8,309 bases of DNA. Source: Bacteroidales bacterium (GTDB taxonomy: Bacteria; Bacteroidota; Bacteroidia; Bacteroidales; JAAUTT01). Positions 1 to 6,688 of the stretch are shown here, in pieces; positions within the stretch are counted from its first letter, which is position 1, and each line of letters starts with the position of its first letter. Position numbers and translations under genes: made by a program. The stretch is from NCBI GenBank assembly GCA_012031335.1, contig JAAUTT010000159.1, positions 1 through 8,309 on the forward strand. Direction: 5' to 3'. The notes under the pieces were generated by a model. The model searched no databases and was not told the DNA's origin. It worked only from the letters and a program-made list of their open reading frames with translations.

Positions 1-452
1 TAGCGGCTGAGCCCAGCAATTCCAGTCAATCCATTGGCGAAGAGGAATCATTAGCGTTTGAAGTGACGACGAGTCAAAAAGCAAATTATATCAGCCTGCC
101 GATTTTATTACAATATCAAAGCCCCGGAAAGCGATTTCATTTTATTGCCAAAGGTGGCTTGCTTATTAATTTTTTATTGGATGAAGATTTTCAAATTTCT
201 ACGGTTAATTCGCTCAATTCCAAACTGCGATTACCTCCGAATATTCCGTCGATGAGCGCGCAGGAATCGCTCAACAGCGCTACCGTTGACTATTGGCTCG
301 GCGCGGGTCTTGCTTATGATTTGAATTCAAATATGAGCTTGTCTTTAGAACCTACTTTTCTGAAGACTTTTAGTCGTCAAAATATTCAAAATACTGTACA
401 ATCTTCTAATTATGCATTAGGATTAAACGCAGGTTTGACACTAAATTTTTAA
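1..452 (+). CDS. Outer-membrane beta-barrel protein, C-terminal fragment
   Basis: The reading frame (first full codon at 3) is open through the left edge, so the gene starts outside the window; the GTG at 63 is not a convincing start because the frame upstream is also open and protein-like. What remains is about 149 residues. It shows alternating hydrophobic/polar beta-strand segments such as YISLPILLQYQ, HFIAKGGLLINFLL and YWLGAGLAYDL, and ends in the strand NYALGLNAGLTLNF with a C-terminal phenylalanine, as is typical of outer-membrane barrels recognised by the BAM machinery. The pattern resembles the PorT/OMP_b-brl_2 type porin-family proteins common in Bacteroidota. It should sit in the outer membrane; its specific role cannot be told. 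An acidic, serine-rich stretch (SNSSQSIGEEES) precedes the first visible strand and is probably a surface or periplasmic loop or linker. It is followed closely by AT-rich hairpins. No indel is evident in this piece. Confidence 0.72.
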   Translation, partial: AAEPSNSSQSIGEEESLAFEVTTSQKANYISLPILLQYQSPGKRFHFIAKGGLLINFLLDEDFQISTVNSLNSKLRLPPNIPSMSAQESLNSATVDYWLGAGLAYDLNSNMSLSLEPTFLKTFSRQNIQNTVQSSNYALGLNAGLTLNF

Positions 453-472
453 ATCCTTATAGTTTTATAAAC

Positions 473-487
473 TTTTTGTTGCAAAAA
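473..487 (+). other. Small AT-rich hairpin downstream of the barrel gene
   Basis: TTTTTG (473-478) and CAAAAA (482-487) are perfect complements around a 3-base loop, 20 bases after the stop codon at 452. A second, longer-range inverted repeat encloses it: TCCTTATA (454-461) and TATAAGGA (515-522). The structures are AT-rich and weak, so they may only be part of the transcript 3' end. Confidence 0.25.
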
Positions 488-526
488 CACAAAAACTCCC
501 TTATTTTGCTTTATTATAAGGATATT

Positions 527-549
527 GGCAGGCTATTCCTGCCTTATTT
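527..549 (+). terminator. Possible intrinsic terminator after the barrel gene
   Basis: GGCAGG (527-532) and CCTGCC (538-543) form a perfect 6-bp GC-rich stem with a 5-base loop (CTATT), followed immediately by TTATTT. It lies 75 bases past the stop codon of the barrel protein and upstream of the response regulator, where a transcript end is expected. The T tract is short and interrupted, so the call is tentative. Confidence 0.4.
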
Positions 550-643
550 CCCTCAGAAATAAGCAATTGACGTGATCTTTCCAAAGAAAAGCTAAACATT
601 TTCCCGGAATCATCGTTTGGTGTTCATATTATGCGTAGAGTCA

Positions 644-651
644 TAAATTTG
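644..651 (+). promoter_or_regulatory. Possible -7 promoter element of the response regulator
   Basis: TAAATTTG matches the Bacteroidota -7 consensus TAnnTTTG exactly and lies a few bases before the likely start of the receiver protein. No TTG is present at the usual 19-21 base distance upstream; the nearest (TTTG at 616-619) leaves a 24-base gap. If used, the transcript leader would be only a few bases long. Confidence 0.3.
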
Positions 652-658
652 ATAAAAA

Positions 659-1049
659 ATGCTGCTATATTAACTGGCAAAATAAACTGATTGTTGTAGC
701 TGAGGATGAGGATACAAATTACACTTTACTGGAACAGATAATCAAGGAAACAGGTGCGGAAATTTTACGTTTTGAAGATGGATTGTCTCTTGTGAATTAT
801 TACAACAGCTTAGAAACCCACAATACAAGTCTTATTTTAATGGATATAAAAATGCCGGGCCTCGACGGTATAGAAGCATTGAAATGTGTACGACAGCGAT
901 TTCCTGATATGGTGGTAATTGCCCAGTCGGCCTATGCCATGAAAGAAGATATTGAATTATATAAAGATACAGGATTCAATAACTATCTGACAAAACCCAT
1001 CAGTCCCATTCATTTAAAAGAACTACTCAATCAATATCTGATGAGCTGA
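659..1049 (+). CDS. Single-domain response regulator (receiver domain)
   Basis: The receiver domain reads without break from about 681 to the stop at 1047-1049, roughly 120 residues. The acidic pocket is in VVAEDED (from 693), the phospho-acceptor aspartate is codon 843 in LILMDIKMP, the conserved serine is codon 927 in IAQSAYA, and the lysine is codon 993 in LTKPI. All residues needed for phosphotransfer are therefore present. There is no output domain. The motif NWQNKLIVVAEDED matches the entry to receiver domains found both as stand-alone proteins and at the C-terminus of hybrid histidine kinases in Bacteroidota; no kinase sequence is seen upstream, where a TAG at 636 closes the frame. No ATG lies in frame. 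The ATG at 659 reads MLLY then stops, but removal of one base near 670 would give MLLYNWQNK; otherwise an ATT start at 669 is needed. An indel error here is likely. The partner kinase is unknown; convergent with tex, 6 bases apart. Confidence 0.75.
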
Positions 1050-1055
1050 GTTCGA

Positions 1056-3190
1056 TTACTTCATTTCACTGTCTTTCATGCTTAGTTGAATTCTCTTACG
1101 GGCAGCATCAACTTCCAGAACTTTTACAGTTACATGCTGATGGAGTTTAACAATATCGGCCGGATTGCTGATAAATTTATCAGCAAGATGCGAAATATGA
1201 ACCAGCCCATCCTGCTTCACACCGATATCCACGAAAGCTCCGAAATTGGTAATATTGGTTACAATCCCCGGCAATATCATACCCGGCTTAACATCATTTA
1301 TGCTGTGTACTTCATTGGAGAATTCAAATACTTTTATCTGGGCACGGGGATCCCGGCCAGGTTTAGCTAACTCCTGTAAAATATCATTTAAGGTGGGTAA
1401 TCCAACTGATTCGGAAGTATATTTCCTGACGTCAATTTGCTTGCGTAAGGGCTCATTTTGAAGCAAGTCAGTCAATGTAGCATTCATATCTCCTGCGATA
1501 CTTTCAACAAGCGCATATCTTTCGGGATGCACGGCGCTATTGTCGAGCGGATTTTTTGCACCCGGGATGCGCAAAAACCGGCACTTTGTTCAAAAGCTTT
1601 ATCACCCAGTCTGGGAACTTTTAATAAATCTTTACGCGACTGAAAATCTCCGTTTTTTACTCTATAATCTACAATATTCTTAGCCAGGGAAGGACCCAAT
1701 CCCGATACATACGTTAACAGATGTTTACTGGCTGTATTCAGGTTTACACCTACCAGGTTAACACAGCTTTCGACTACCTGATCAAGGCTTTTCTTCAGTT
1801 TAACCTGATCGACATCGTGCTGATACTGTCCAACCCCTATTGATTTCGGATCTATTTTAACCAACTCGGCCAGGGGATCCATCAGCCGCCGGCCAATTGA
1901 GATTGCACCACGCACCGTAACATCGAATTGCGGAAATTCCTCCCTTGCCACACCCGAAGCCGAATAAATCGAAGCTCCGGCTTCACTAACCACATAAACC
2001 TGTACATCACGTTCAAAACGAACTTTATTGATAAAATGCTCCGTTTCTCGGCTTGCAGTGCCATTGCCAATTGCAATAGCATCAATCTTATATATATTTA
2101 CCAGGTGGGTAATTTTTTTAGAGGCCTGCATGGTTTCATTCTGGGGCGCATGCGGATATACAGTTTCGTTATGTAAAAGGTTACCCTGCGAATCCAGGCA
2201 AACTATTTTACAACCCGTCCGATATCCTGGATCTACAGCCAGCACATTCTTTTTCCCCAGCGGAGACGACAAAAGTAACTGCCGTAAAATTTTCAGCAAA
2301 CACCTTAATAGCTTCTTCATCAGCTTTTTCCTTGGATATATTGGTAAACTCTGTTTCGATGCTGGGTACCAAGTAAGCGCTTTATAACTATCTTCAAGCG
2401 CTTGGGATACCTGATCAGCAGCTTCGTTTCTTGCTTTTATAAATTGCTTTTCGAGAATTTCCAGTGCTTTATCCTTTTCAGGTTCAATGGAAACTTTCAG
2501 AAAACCTTCCTCCTCTCCTCTCCTGATAGCAAGGATACGATGCGAGGGACACCGTTTCAAAGGTTCACTAAAGTCAAAATAATCCTTATACTTTATTCCC
2601 TCTTCTTCCTTTCCTTTCACCATGCGGGAACTAATTACCGCTTCACGGTCAAACAAACGGCGGATACTTTCTCTTGCCCTGATGTCTTCGTTGATGGTTT
2701 CGGCAATAATATCGCGTGCTCCCTGCAGAGCATCATCTGTATTTTCAACTTTATCGTTCAAATATTTCTCGGCAAGTAAATGAATATCTTTTACCTGTTG
2801 TTTAAAAATGGTTTCGGCCAGCGGTTCGAGTCCTTTTTCCCTTGCAATGGCAGCTTTTGTTTTTCGCTTGGGTTTATATGGTAAATAAAGGTCCTCGAGA
2901 TCTGTCATATTCCAGGTACTTTCCAGCTGTGATTTCAGATCGGGAGTAAGTTTTCCCTGCTCATCAATAGAGTTGATAATCGATTCCCGTCTTTTGGCAA
3001 CTTCCTGCAACTTTTCGTATTGTTCCTTAATAGCCAATACCTGCACCTCATCGAGCATACCCGTAACTTCCTTCCTGTAACGACTAATAAAGGGCACAGT
3101 TGCATCCTGATCGAGTAACTGAATAGTATTTTTAACCTGTGAGCTCTTTATTGAAAGAGTACCACTAATAATTTCTATAATTTTATCCAT
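1056..3190 (-). CDS. tex: Tex family RNA-binding transcription accessory protein (frameshifted in sequence)
   Basis: Tex is a cytoplasmic nucleic-acid-binding protein implicated in transcription and translation. Domain order is typical: N-terminal helical region from MDKIIEII with the conserved DLEDLYLPYKPKRKTKA (about residues 97-113); the YqgF/RNase H-like domain starting VLAVDPGYRTGCK (about 316-328); VRGAISIGRRLMDPLAELVK (about 426-445); a helix-hairpin-helix HLLTYVSGLGPSLAKNIV; and a C-terminal S1 RNA-binding domain (PGMILPGIVTNITNFGAFVD...GLVHISHL). Three indels break it. Between about 2290 and 2380 two compensating shifts scramble some 30 residues; the alternate frame there reads SIETEFTNISKEKADEEAIK, the expected Tex sequence. 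Near 1573-1577 one base is missing from a homopolymer, after which LRIPGAKNPLDNSAVHPERY continues in another frame. Restored length is about 711 residues, somewhat shorter than E. coli YhgF. The start at 3190 fits the family N-terminus and lies 20 bases from a promoter. I interpret the breaks as sequence errors. Confidence 0.93.
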
Positions 3191-3210
3191 TGCATATTCT
3201 CAATTGACTT

Positions 3211-3240
3211 CAAACCTACAGGTTTTTATCTTATATTCAA
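3211..3240 (-). promoter_or_regulatory. Promoter of tex, Bacteroidota sigma-70 type
   Basis: On the minus strand, TTG (3240-3238) is followed after exactly 19 bases by TAGGTTTG (3218-3211). This matches the Bacteroidota primary-sigma consensus of TTG at -33 and TAnnTTTG at -7. The -7 element ends 20 bases before the ATG of tex at 3190, which predicts a leader of about 15 bases. Confidence 0.7.
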
Positions 3241-3312
3241 GCGGTGTTAAAAACTAAGTTCTGGTAAAATGGTATAGAATTTGAACGTTAGAAACTTCCT
3301 TACTAATTATTT

Positions 3313-4874
3313 ATGAAAACGCTAACTAAACTTTTCTCAATCGCTATTTTTTTATTTTTTATTCAGGTTCAGGGTTCCTTTGGACAAACTGCAACAGTGC
3401 TGAAGGGTATCATTACAAATAAAATTACTGGAGAGAAACTTGCTTACGCCTCCATCTATTGTAAAAAGGATGGCATAGGAACCATTTCGAACGAAAATGG
3501 CGAATTCAAGTTTTTCATCCCCGAAAATTCCACGGACGAATACTGTTTTTATCTCCTATATGGGATATGAAAGAAAAAAATTCTGAAACGAACAATAAAT
3601 CCCGACAGTATCTATAAAATAAATCTTCAGCCTGTCTCAGTCAATTTAAAAGAAGTATTGGTATTGGCTAAGTCCAAAGATTTCAGTGAAAGAAGAATTA
3701 TCAGGCTGGCTATCAAGAATATTCCCAAAAACTACCCGGATTTTACATTTCAACTAAACGGATATTACAGAGATTATGTAAGAAATGGAATTTATTATAA
3801 CAACCTGATTGAAGCCGCCCTTACCGTTCAGGATAAGGGTTTTAAAACTGAAGATTACCGGAATAGCCAGATTCAGATAAATCAAATCAGGAAAAATACC
3901 GCCTTTAAAACCGATAGCTTTGAAAGTCGCCTGCTTTATGGAAAAAACAAGAAAATACCCTATTCAGTCCTGAACGATTTTAATGGCAACGAATTCTGGA
4001 TACTTCGTATTCACGATCCGATAAGAAACTACAAAACTTTTACTTTTTCATTTGTGGAAGTTATGAAATCTGATTTTATTCATAATCATACATTTCAATT
4101 GGATGGTATGGTTACTAACGATAATGAAACTTTTTACAACATATCGTTCAGCAAAAAATAACGCAGCATAATATAAATATACAGGATTCGGTTTTAACAA
4201 ATGATAATATAATCTTCGAAATAAAAGGTAACATATTGATAAACAAAAGGAATTACGGAATATACCGGTTTAATTATACCCTAAGCTGCAAATCGAAAGA
4301 ATATAATGGTGAGCTACTGGAAGAACAACTGGAATACAAAGAATTCAATTCGAAACTTTATCTGAACTATCACTTATTAAAGAATTATTTCGAATACAAG
4401 GCAGCTTCGACGTTTAAAATACATAAAATTACCCTGGATAATGCCAAAAATTGCGTGCATGTTAAGTTTACACAACCGATTCATCCGCGCAGATGGAAAG
4501 AAGCTGAGATAAATTTGATTGTAAATGGTAAAATTATCAGAGATATTAAAGTGAATCCCTTATATGATGAACTTGAAATCTATTATCCGGCAGACAATAA
4601 ACAAATGCAGACCATAAACCAGGAAAATGCAGACCAAATTACCGTAAATATTGTAAACCTGGTGAGCATATATAAAATGCCGCTGGATTTCGGCCCTCCA
4701 TCCGGGCTCTTTCAGTACCGCGAGTTTTTTACAAACGAAATAAAAACCGGGAACCTTATTCCCGATTCGGCTTTCGCTTCAAAGCTTGTTCCCCTTTATC
4801 AGGTGGATCAAAAGATTGATGCGGAATTCTGGAATACCTACAATACTTTTCTCAGGCAACCTTTAAAAGAATAA
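3313..4874 (+). CDS. Secreted protein with N-terminal carboxypeptidase-regulatory-like domain (frameshifted in sequence)
   Basis: The protein starts with a signal peptide (MKTLTKLFSIAIFLFFIQVQG, cleavage probably before the Q of SFGQ). A CarboxypepD_reg-like beta-sandwich follows (LKGIITNKITGEKLAYASIY ... GTISNENGEFKF ... FISYMGYERKK ... LKEVLVLAKS), the module that often begins TonB-dependent receptors and surface proteins in Bacteroidota. The remaining roughly 400 residues match no domain I can name with certainty; they resemble the long C-terminal region of Bacteroidota proteins annotated only as carboxypeptidase-like regulatory domain-containing, with recognisable pieces IKNIPKNYPDFTFQLNGYYRDY, AALTVQDKGF and HDPIRNYKTFTFSFVEV. 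Three single-base shifts occur: one extra base near 3541, one missing A in the run at 3574-3580 (an in-frame TGA at 3568 lies between these two), and one missing A in the run at 4153-4158 (stop at 4159). Restored length is about 520 residues. It is probably periplasmic or outer-membrane-associated; function unknown. It ends two bases before the convergent ppnP. Confidence 0.8.
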
Positions 4875-4876
4875 TT

Positions 4877-5158
4877 TTATTTATAAAGACATAAATAAGG
4901 AGTATCCTCTGCAGCCTTCACCTTAAATCTGGTATCTTTCGGAACTACAAACGATTCGAATTTTTTATACTCCTTCCAGGCACTTTCTCCGGGGAGTTTA
5001 ACACTCAGTTTACCGGAAATTACAGTCATAATTTCTAGGGTTGATGTACCGAATTCGTACTCACCAGCTGCCATTACACCTATAGTAGCAGTGCCTTCCA
5101 CTGAATCAAGGGCTATAGATTTTACCTTTCCGTCGAAATATTCATTTGTTTTAAACAT
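4877..5158 (-). CDS. ppnP: Pyrimidine/purine nucleoside phosphorylase
   Basis: This small cytoplasmic cupin-fold enzyme (family formerly DUF1255/YaiE) splits nucleosides with phosphate into free base and ribose 1-phosphate in nucleoside salvage. The 93 residues align from end to end with E. coli PpnP (94 residues) from memory: [15 protein letters not shown] at the N-terminus, the central [20 protein letters not shown] and the C-terminal TPYLCLYK. The start is placed at the ATG at 5158 (MFKTNEYF); an upstream in-frame ATG at 5182 would add MHFINQKS, which the family does not have and which would overlap the proposed -7 element. The gene is intact, in contrast to its longer neighbours. It is divergent from the aldo/keto reductase, with 141 bases between starts, and convergent with the preceding gene. 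Confidence 0.92.
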   Translation of the reverse strand: MFKTNEYFDGKVKSIALDSVEGTATIGVMAAGEYEFGTSTLEIMTVISGKLSVKLPGESAWKEYKKFESFVVPKDTRFKVKAAEDTPYLCLYK

Positions 5159-5179
5159 ACTTTTCTGGTTAATGAAATG

Positions 5180-5187
5180 CAAATATA
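5180..5187 (-). promoter_or_regulatory. Possible -7 promoter element of ppnP
   Basis: On the minus strand, TATATTTG is an exact match to TAnnTTTG and ends 21 bases before the ATG at 5158, nearly the same distance as in the tex promoter. The upstream TTTG (5205-5202) leaves only 14 bases, too short for a normal -33 element, so the promoter is only half supported. Confidence 0.42.
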
Positions 5188-5241
5188 TACAGGAATTGCA
5201 GCAAACGGTTAAGGGAATTTCTATTATCAGGGATCATTTTC

Positions 5242-5272
5242 TTTGATTTGGGTTTAAACCATCGTAAATTTC
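5242..5272 (+). promoter_or_regulatory. Promoter of the aldo/keto reductase with an internal palindrome
   Basis: TTTG (5242-5245) is followed after 19 bases by TAAATTTC (5265-5272), one mismatch from the TAnnTTTG -7 consensus. This is the same spacing as in the tex promoter. The ATG at 5300 is 27 bases further on. The 19-base spacer contains the perfect 10-bp palindrome GGTTTAAACC (5251-5260), which could be an operator for a dimeric regulator. Confidence 0.5.
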
Positions 5273-5299
5273 AACTTTCATCCAACTAATTACATTATC

Positions 5300-6508
5300 A
5301 TGAATACTAACGATCGCAGAAAATTCCTTAAAACCGGCTTGCTGGCAGCTGGTATAATTCCTGTAATTGGCAGTGAATTAAAAAGCTCAGGCCCTTTAAC
5401 AACAATAAAAAAGGCCGACAATGATTTTGTATATCGTACCCTTGGCAAAACAGGATTAAAGGTACCGGTTATCAGCATGGGAGCCGGAGACACAACCAAC
5501 CCAAAACTGGTTGAGGCAGCCTGGACCAGGGCATAAAACTCTTCGCCACATCGCAGTACTATTATAATGGCGGAAACGAAAAAATGATCGGTGGAGTTAT
5601 AAAAAGGAAAAAAACGTGAAGACTTTTTAATTGCCACCAGTGCCATGCCCGAGGGTATGGATCATAAAACAGGTATGTTTACAGCTGGATCCACTGCAGA
5701 TTCTTTTATTAAAAATCTTGAAGGAAGCCTTCAGCGTTTGGGGGTAGATTATGTGGATATTGCCTTTCTGCCTTTTGCAGCCCGTAAAGAATCAGTTTTC
5801 TTTGAGCCTTACCTGAAAGCAATGGAGAATTTCAAAAAACAAGGGAAAGCCAGGTTTATAGGAATTGCTACACATAGTTACGAACCCGAAGCAATTAAGG
5901 CTGCTGCGGATACCAAAATTTATGACCTAGTAATGACTGCCTATAACTTTAGAAAAGAAAACGGACCACAAATAAAGGAGGCTATTGCCTATGCGGCCAA
6001 TGCCGGATTAGGCATTATCGCCATGAAAACCATGGCTGGCGCTTATATGGATAAAGAAAGGACACAGCCTGTAAATGCTTCAGCTGCATTAAAATGGGTT
6101 TTACAGGATAATAATATTCACACCATTGTACCGGGGTTTACCACTTTCGATCAGCTGACGCTCAACATTCAGTTAATGCAGAATCTTGGCTTAACCAGTG
6201 AGGAGAAACGATGGTTAAGTGCCTATAATTACAATACGGGTGAAATATATTGCCAGCAGTGCGGAGAATGTTTACCGCAATGTCCGGGTAATGTCGATAT
6301 TCCCACCATCATGCGAAGTTATATGTATGCCTATGGTTATAAAAATCTGCATCACGCCAGGCAAACCTTATTGATGGCGAAACTATAGCGAATGCGAAAA
6401 ATTGCTCTTCGTTGTAACGTAAAGTGCAAAATGAATTACAATATCAAATCGAAAATTGCAGATATCTCAAGAATAAAGCTAATTCCGGAGGATTTTCTAT
6501 ATGCTTAA
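5300..6508 (+). CDS. Tat-exported aldo/keto reductase family protein with two [4Fe-4S] motifs (frameshifted in sequence)
   Basis: The N-terminus DRRKFLKTGLLAAGIIPVIG is a twin-arginine (Tat) signal, implying export of a folded, cofactor-bearing protein. The AKR TIM-barrel follows (YRTLGKTGLKVPVISMG, LEGSLQRLGVDYVDI, GKARFIGIATHSYEP, ALKWVLQDNNIHTIVPGFTT). Then comes a cluster motif C-x2-C-x2-C-x3-CP (CQQCGECLPQCP). A base is missing before 5521 and an extra A lies in the run near 5608-5614; the bridging frame reads LDQGIKLFATSQYYY. After the TAG at 6386 the same frame resumes as CNVKCKMNYNIKSKIADISR...PEDFLYA to a TAA at 6506. Removing three single bases (near 6386, 6399 and 6412) yields LSECENCSSCNVKC, a second C-x2-C-x2-C-x3-C motif expected in this subfamily. 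Restored length is about 401 residues. Three of the four classical AKR catalytic residues appear replaced (Asp by Ala, Lys by Ser, His by Pro; Tyr kept), so the substrate and reaction are unknown. Confidence 0.85.
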
Positions 6509-6550
6509 AAGGAATAAAAATACCGGTGCTTATTGATTAAAAATCATTGG

Positions 6551-6600
6551 TGTCCGGTTAAAAATATGAGATTTCTCCCGATGGTCGAAATTACAAGGTT
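6551..6600. repeat. Degenerate intergenic repeat, possible insertion-sequence end remnant
   Basis: The convergent gap between 6509 and 6688 holds no gene. It contains TGTCCGGTTAAAAAT (6551-6565), which resembles terminal sequences of some Bacteroidota insertion sequences as I remember them, then GAGATTTCTC...GGTCGAAATTACAAG (6568-6596). The latter has short inverted arms ATTTC (6571-6575) and GAAAT (6587-6591) and resembles dispersed intergenic repeats of the GAGATTTCTC...CGAAATGACA kind. Both identifications come from memory of similar sequences and cannot be tested here; no second copy lies in this window. Confidence 0.3.
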
Positions 6601-6618
6601 TTTAAGCAATGGGAATGT

Positions 6619-6659
6619 GGGCGGCTTAGTGGGCGGCTTCGCCACCCACTAAGCCGCCT
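6619..6659. repeat. Strong GC-rich hairpin between convergent genes
   Basis: GGCGGCTTAGTGGG (6620-6633) and CCCACTAAGCCGCC (6645-6658) are perfect 14-bp complements. After one C/A mismatch the stem continues as GGC (6635-6637) with GCC (6641-6643), closing on a TTC loop. The left arm itself holds a 9-bp direct repeat GGGCGGCTT (6619-6627 and 6631-6639), so an alternative shorter hairpin is possible. It sits 111 bases after the reductase and 30 bases after the DUF5916 stop. It may end both transcripts, but neither side has a T tract, and its GC content contrasts with the AT-rich surroundings, so a mobile palindromic (REP-like) element is an equal alternative. Confidence 0.7.
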
Positions 6660-6688
6660 CTCTAATATAACTAGCATCGGTAAATTAC

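Noticed and set aside
63..65. GTG at 63 as the start of the first gene
   Set aside because: The frame is open and protein-like to the window edge, and no signal peptide follows the GTG, as a barrel protein would need.
1086..2779. Several plus-strand open frames within tex
   Set aside because: They lie opposite the tex coding strand and have no family-like sequence; they are shadows of it.
3275..3283. TAGAATTTG as a -7 element for the gene at 3313
   Set aside because: It has one base too many for TAnnTTTG and no TTG lies about 19-21 bases upstream. It could be a promoter spoiled by an indel error, but nothing supports this.
3541..4240. Programmed frameshifting or stop-codon readthrough in the carboxypeptidase-regulatory gene
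   Set aside because: Shifts in several directions at unrelated homopolymers, also seen in tex and other genes, fit sequence error much better than recoding signals.
5290..5646. Minus-strand open frame of 118 codons opposite the start of the aldo/keto reductase
   Set aside because: It is antisense to recognisable Tat-signal and AKR sequence and shows no family features.
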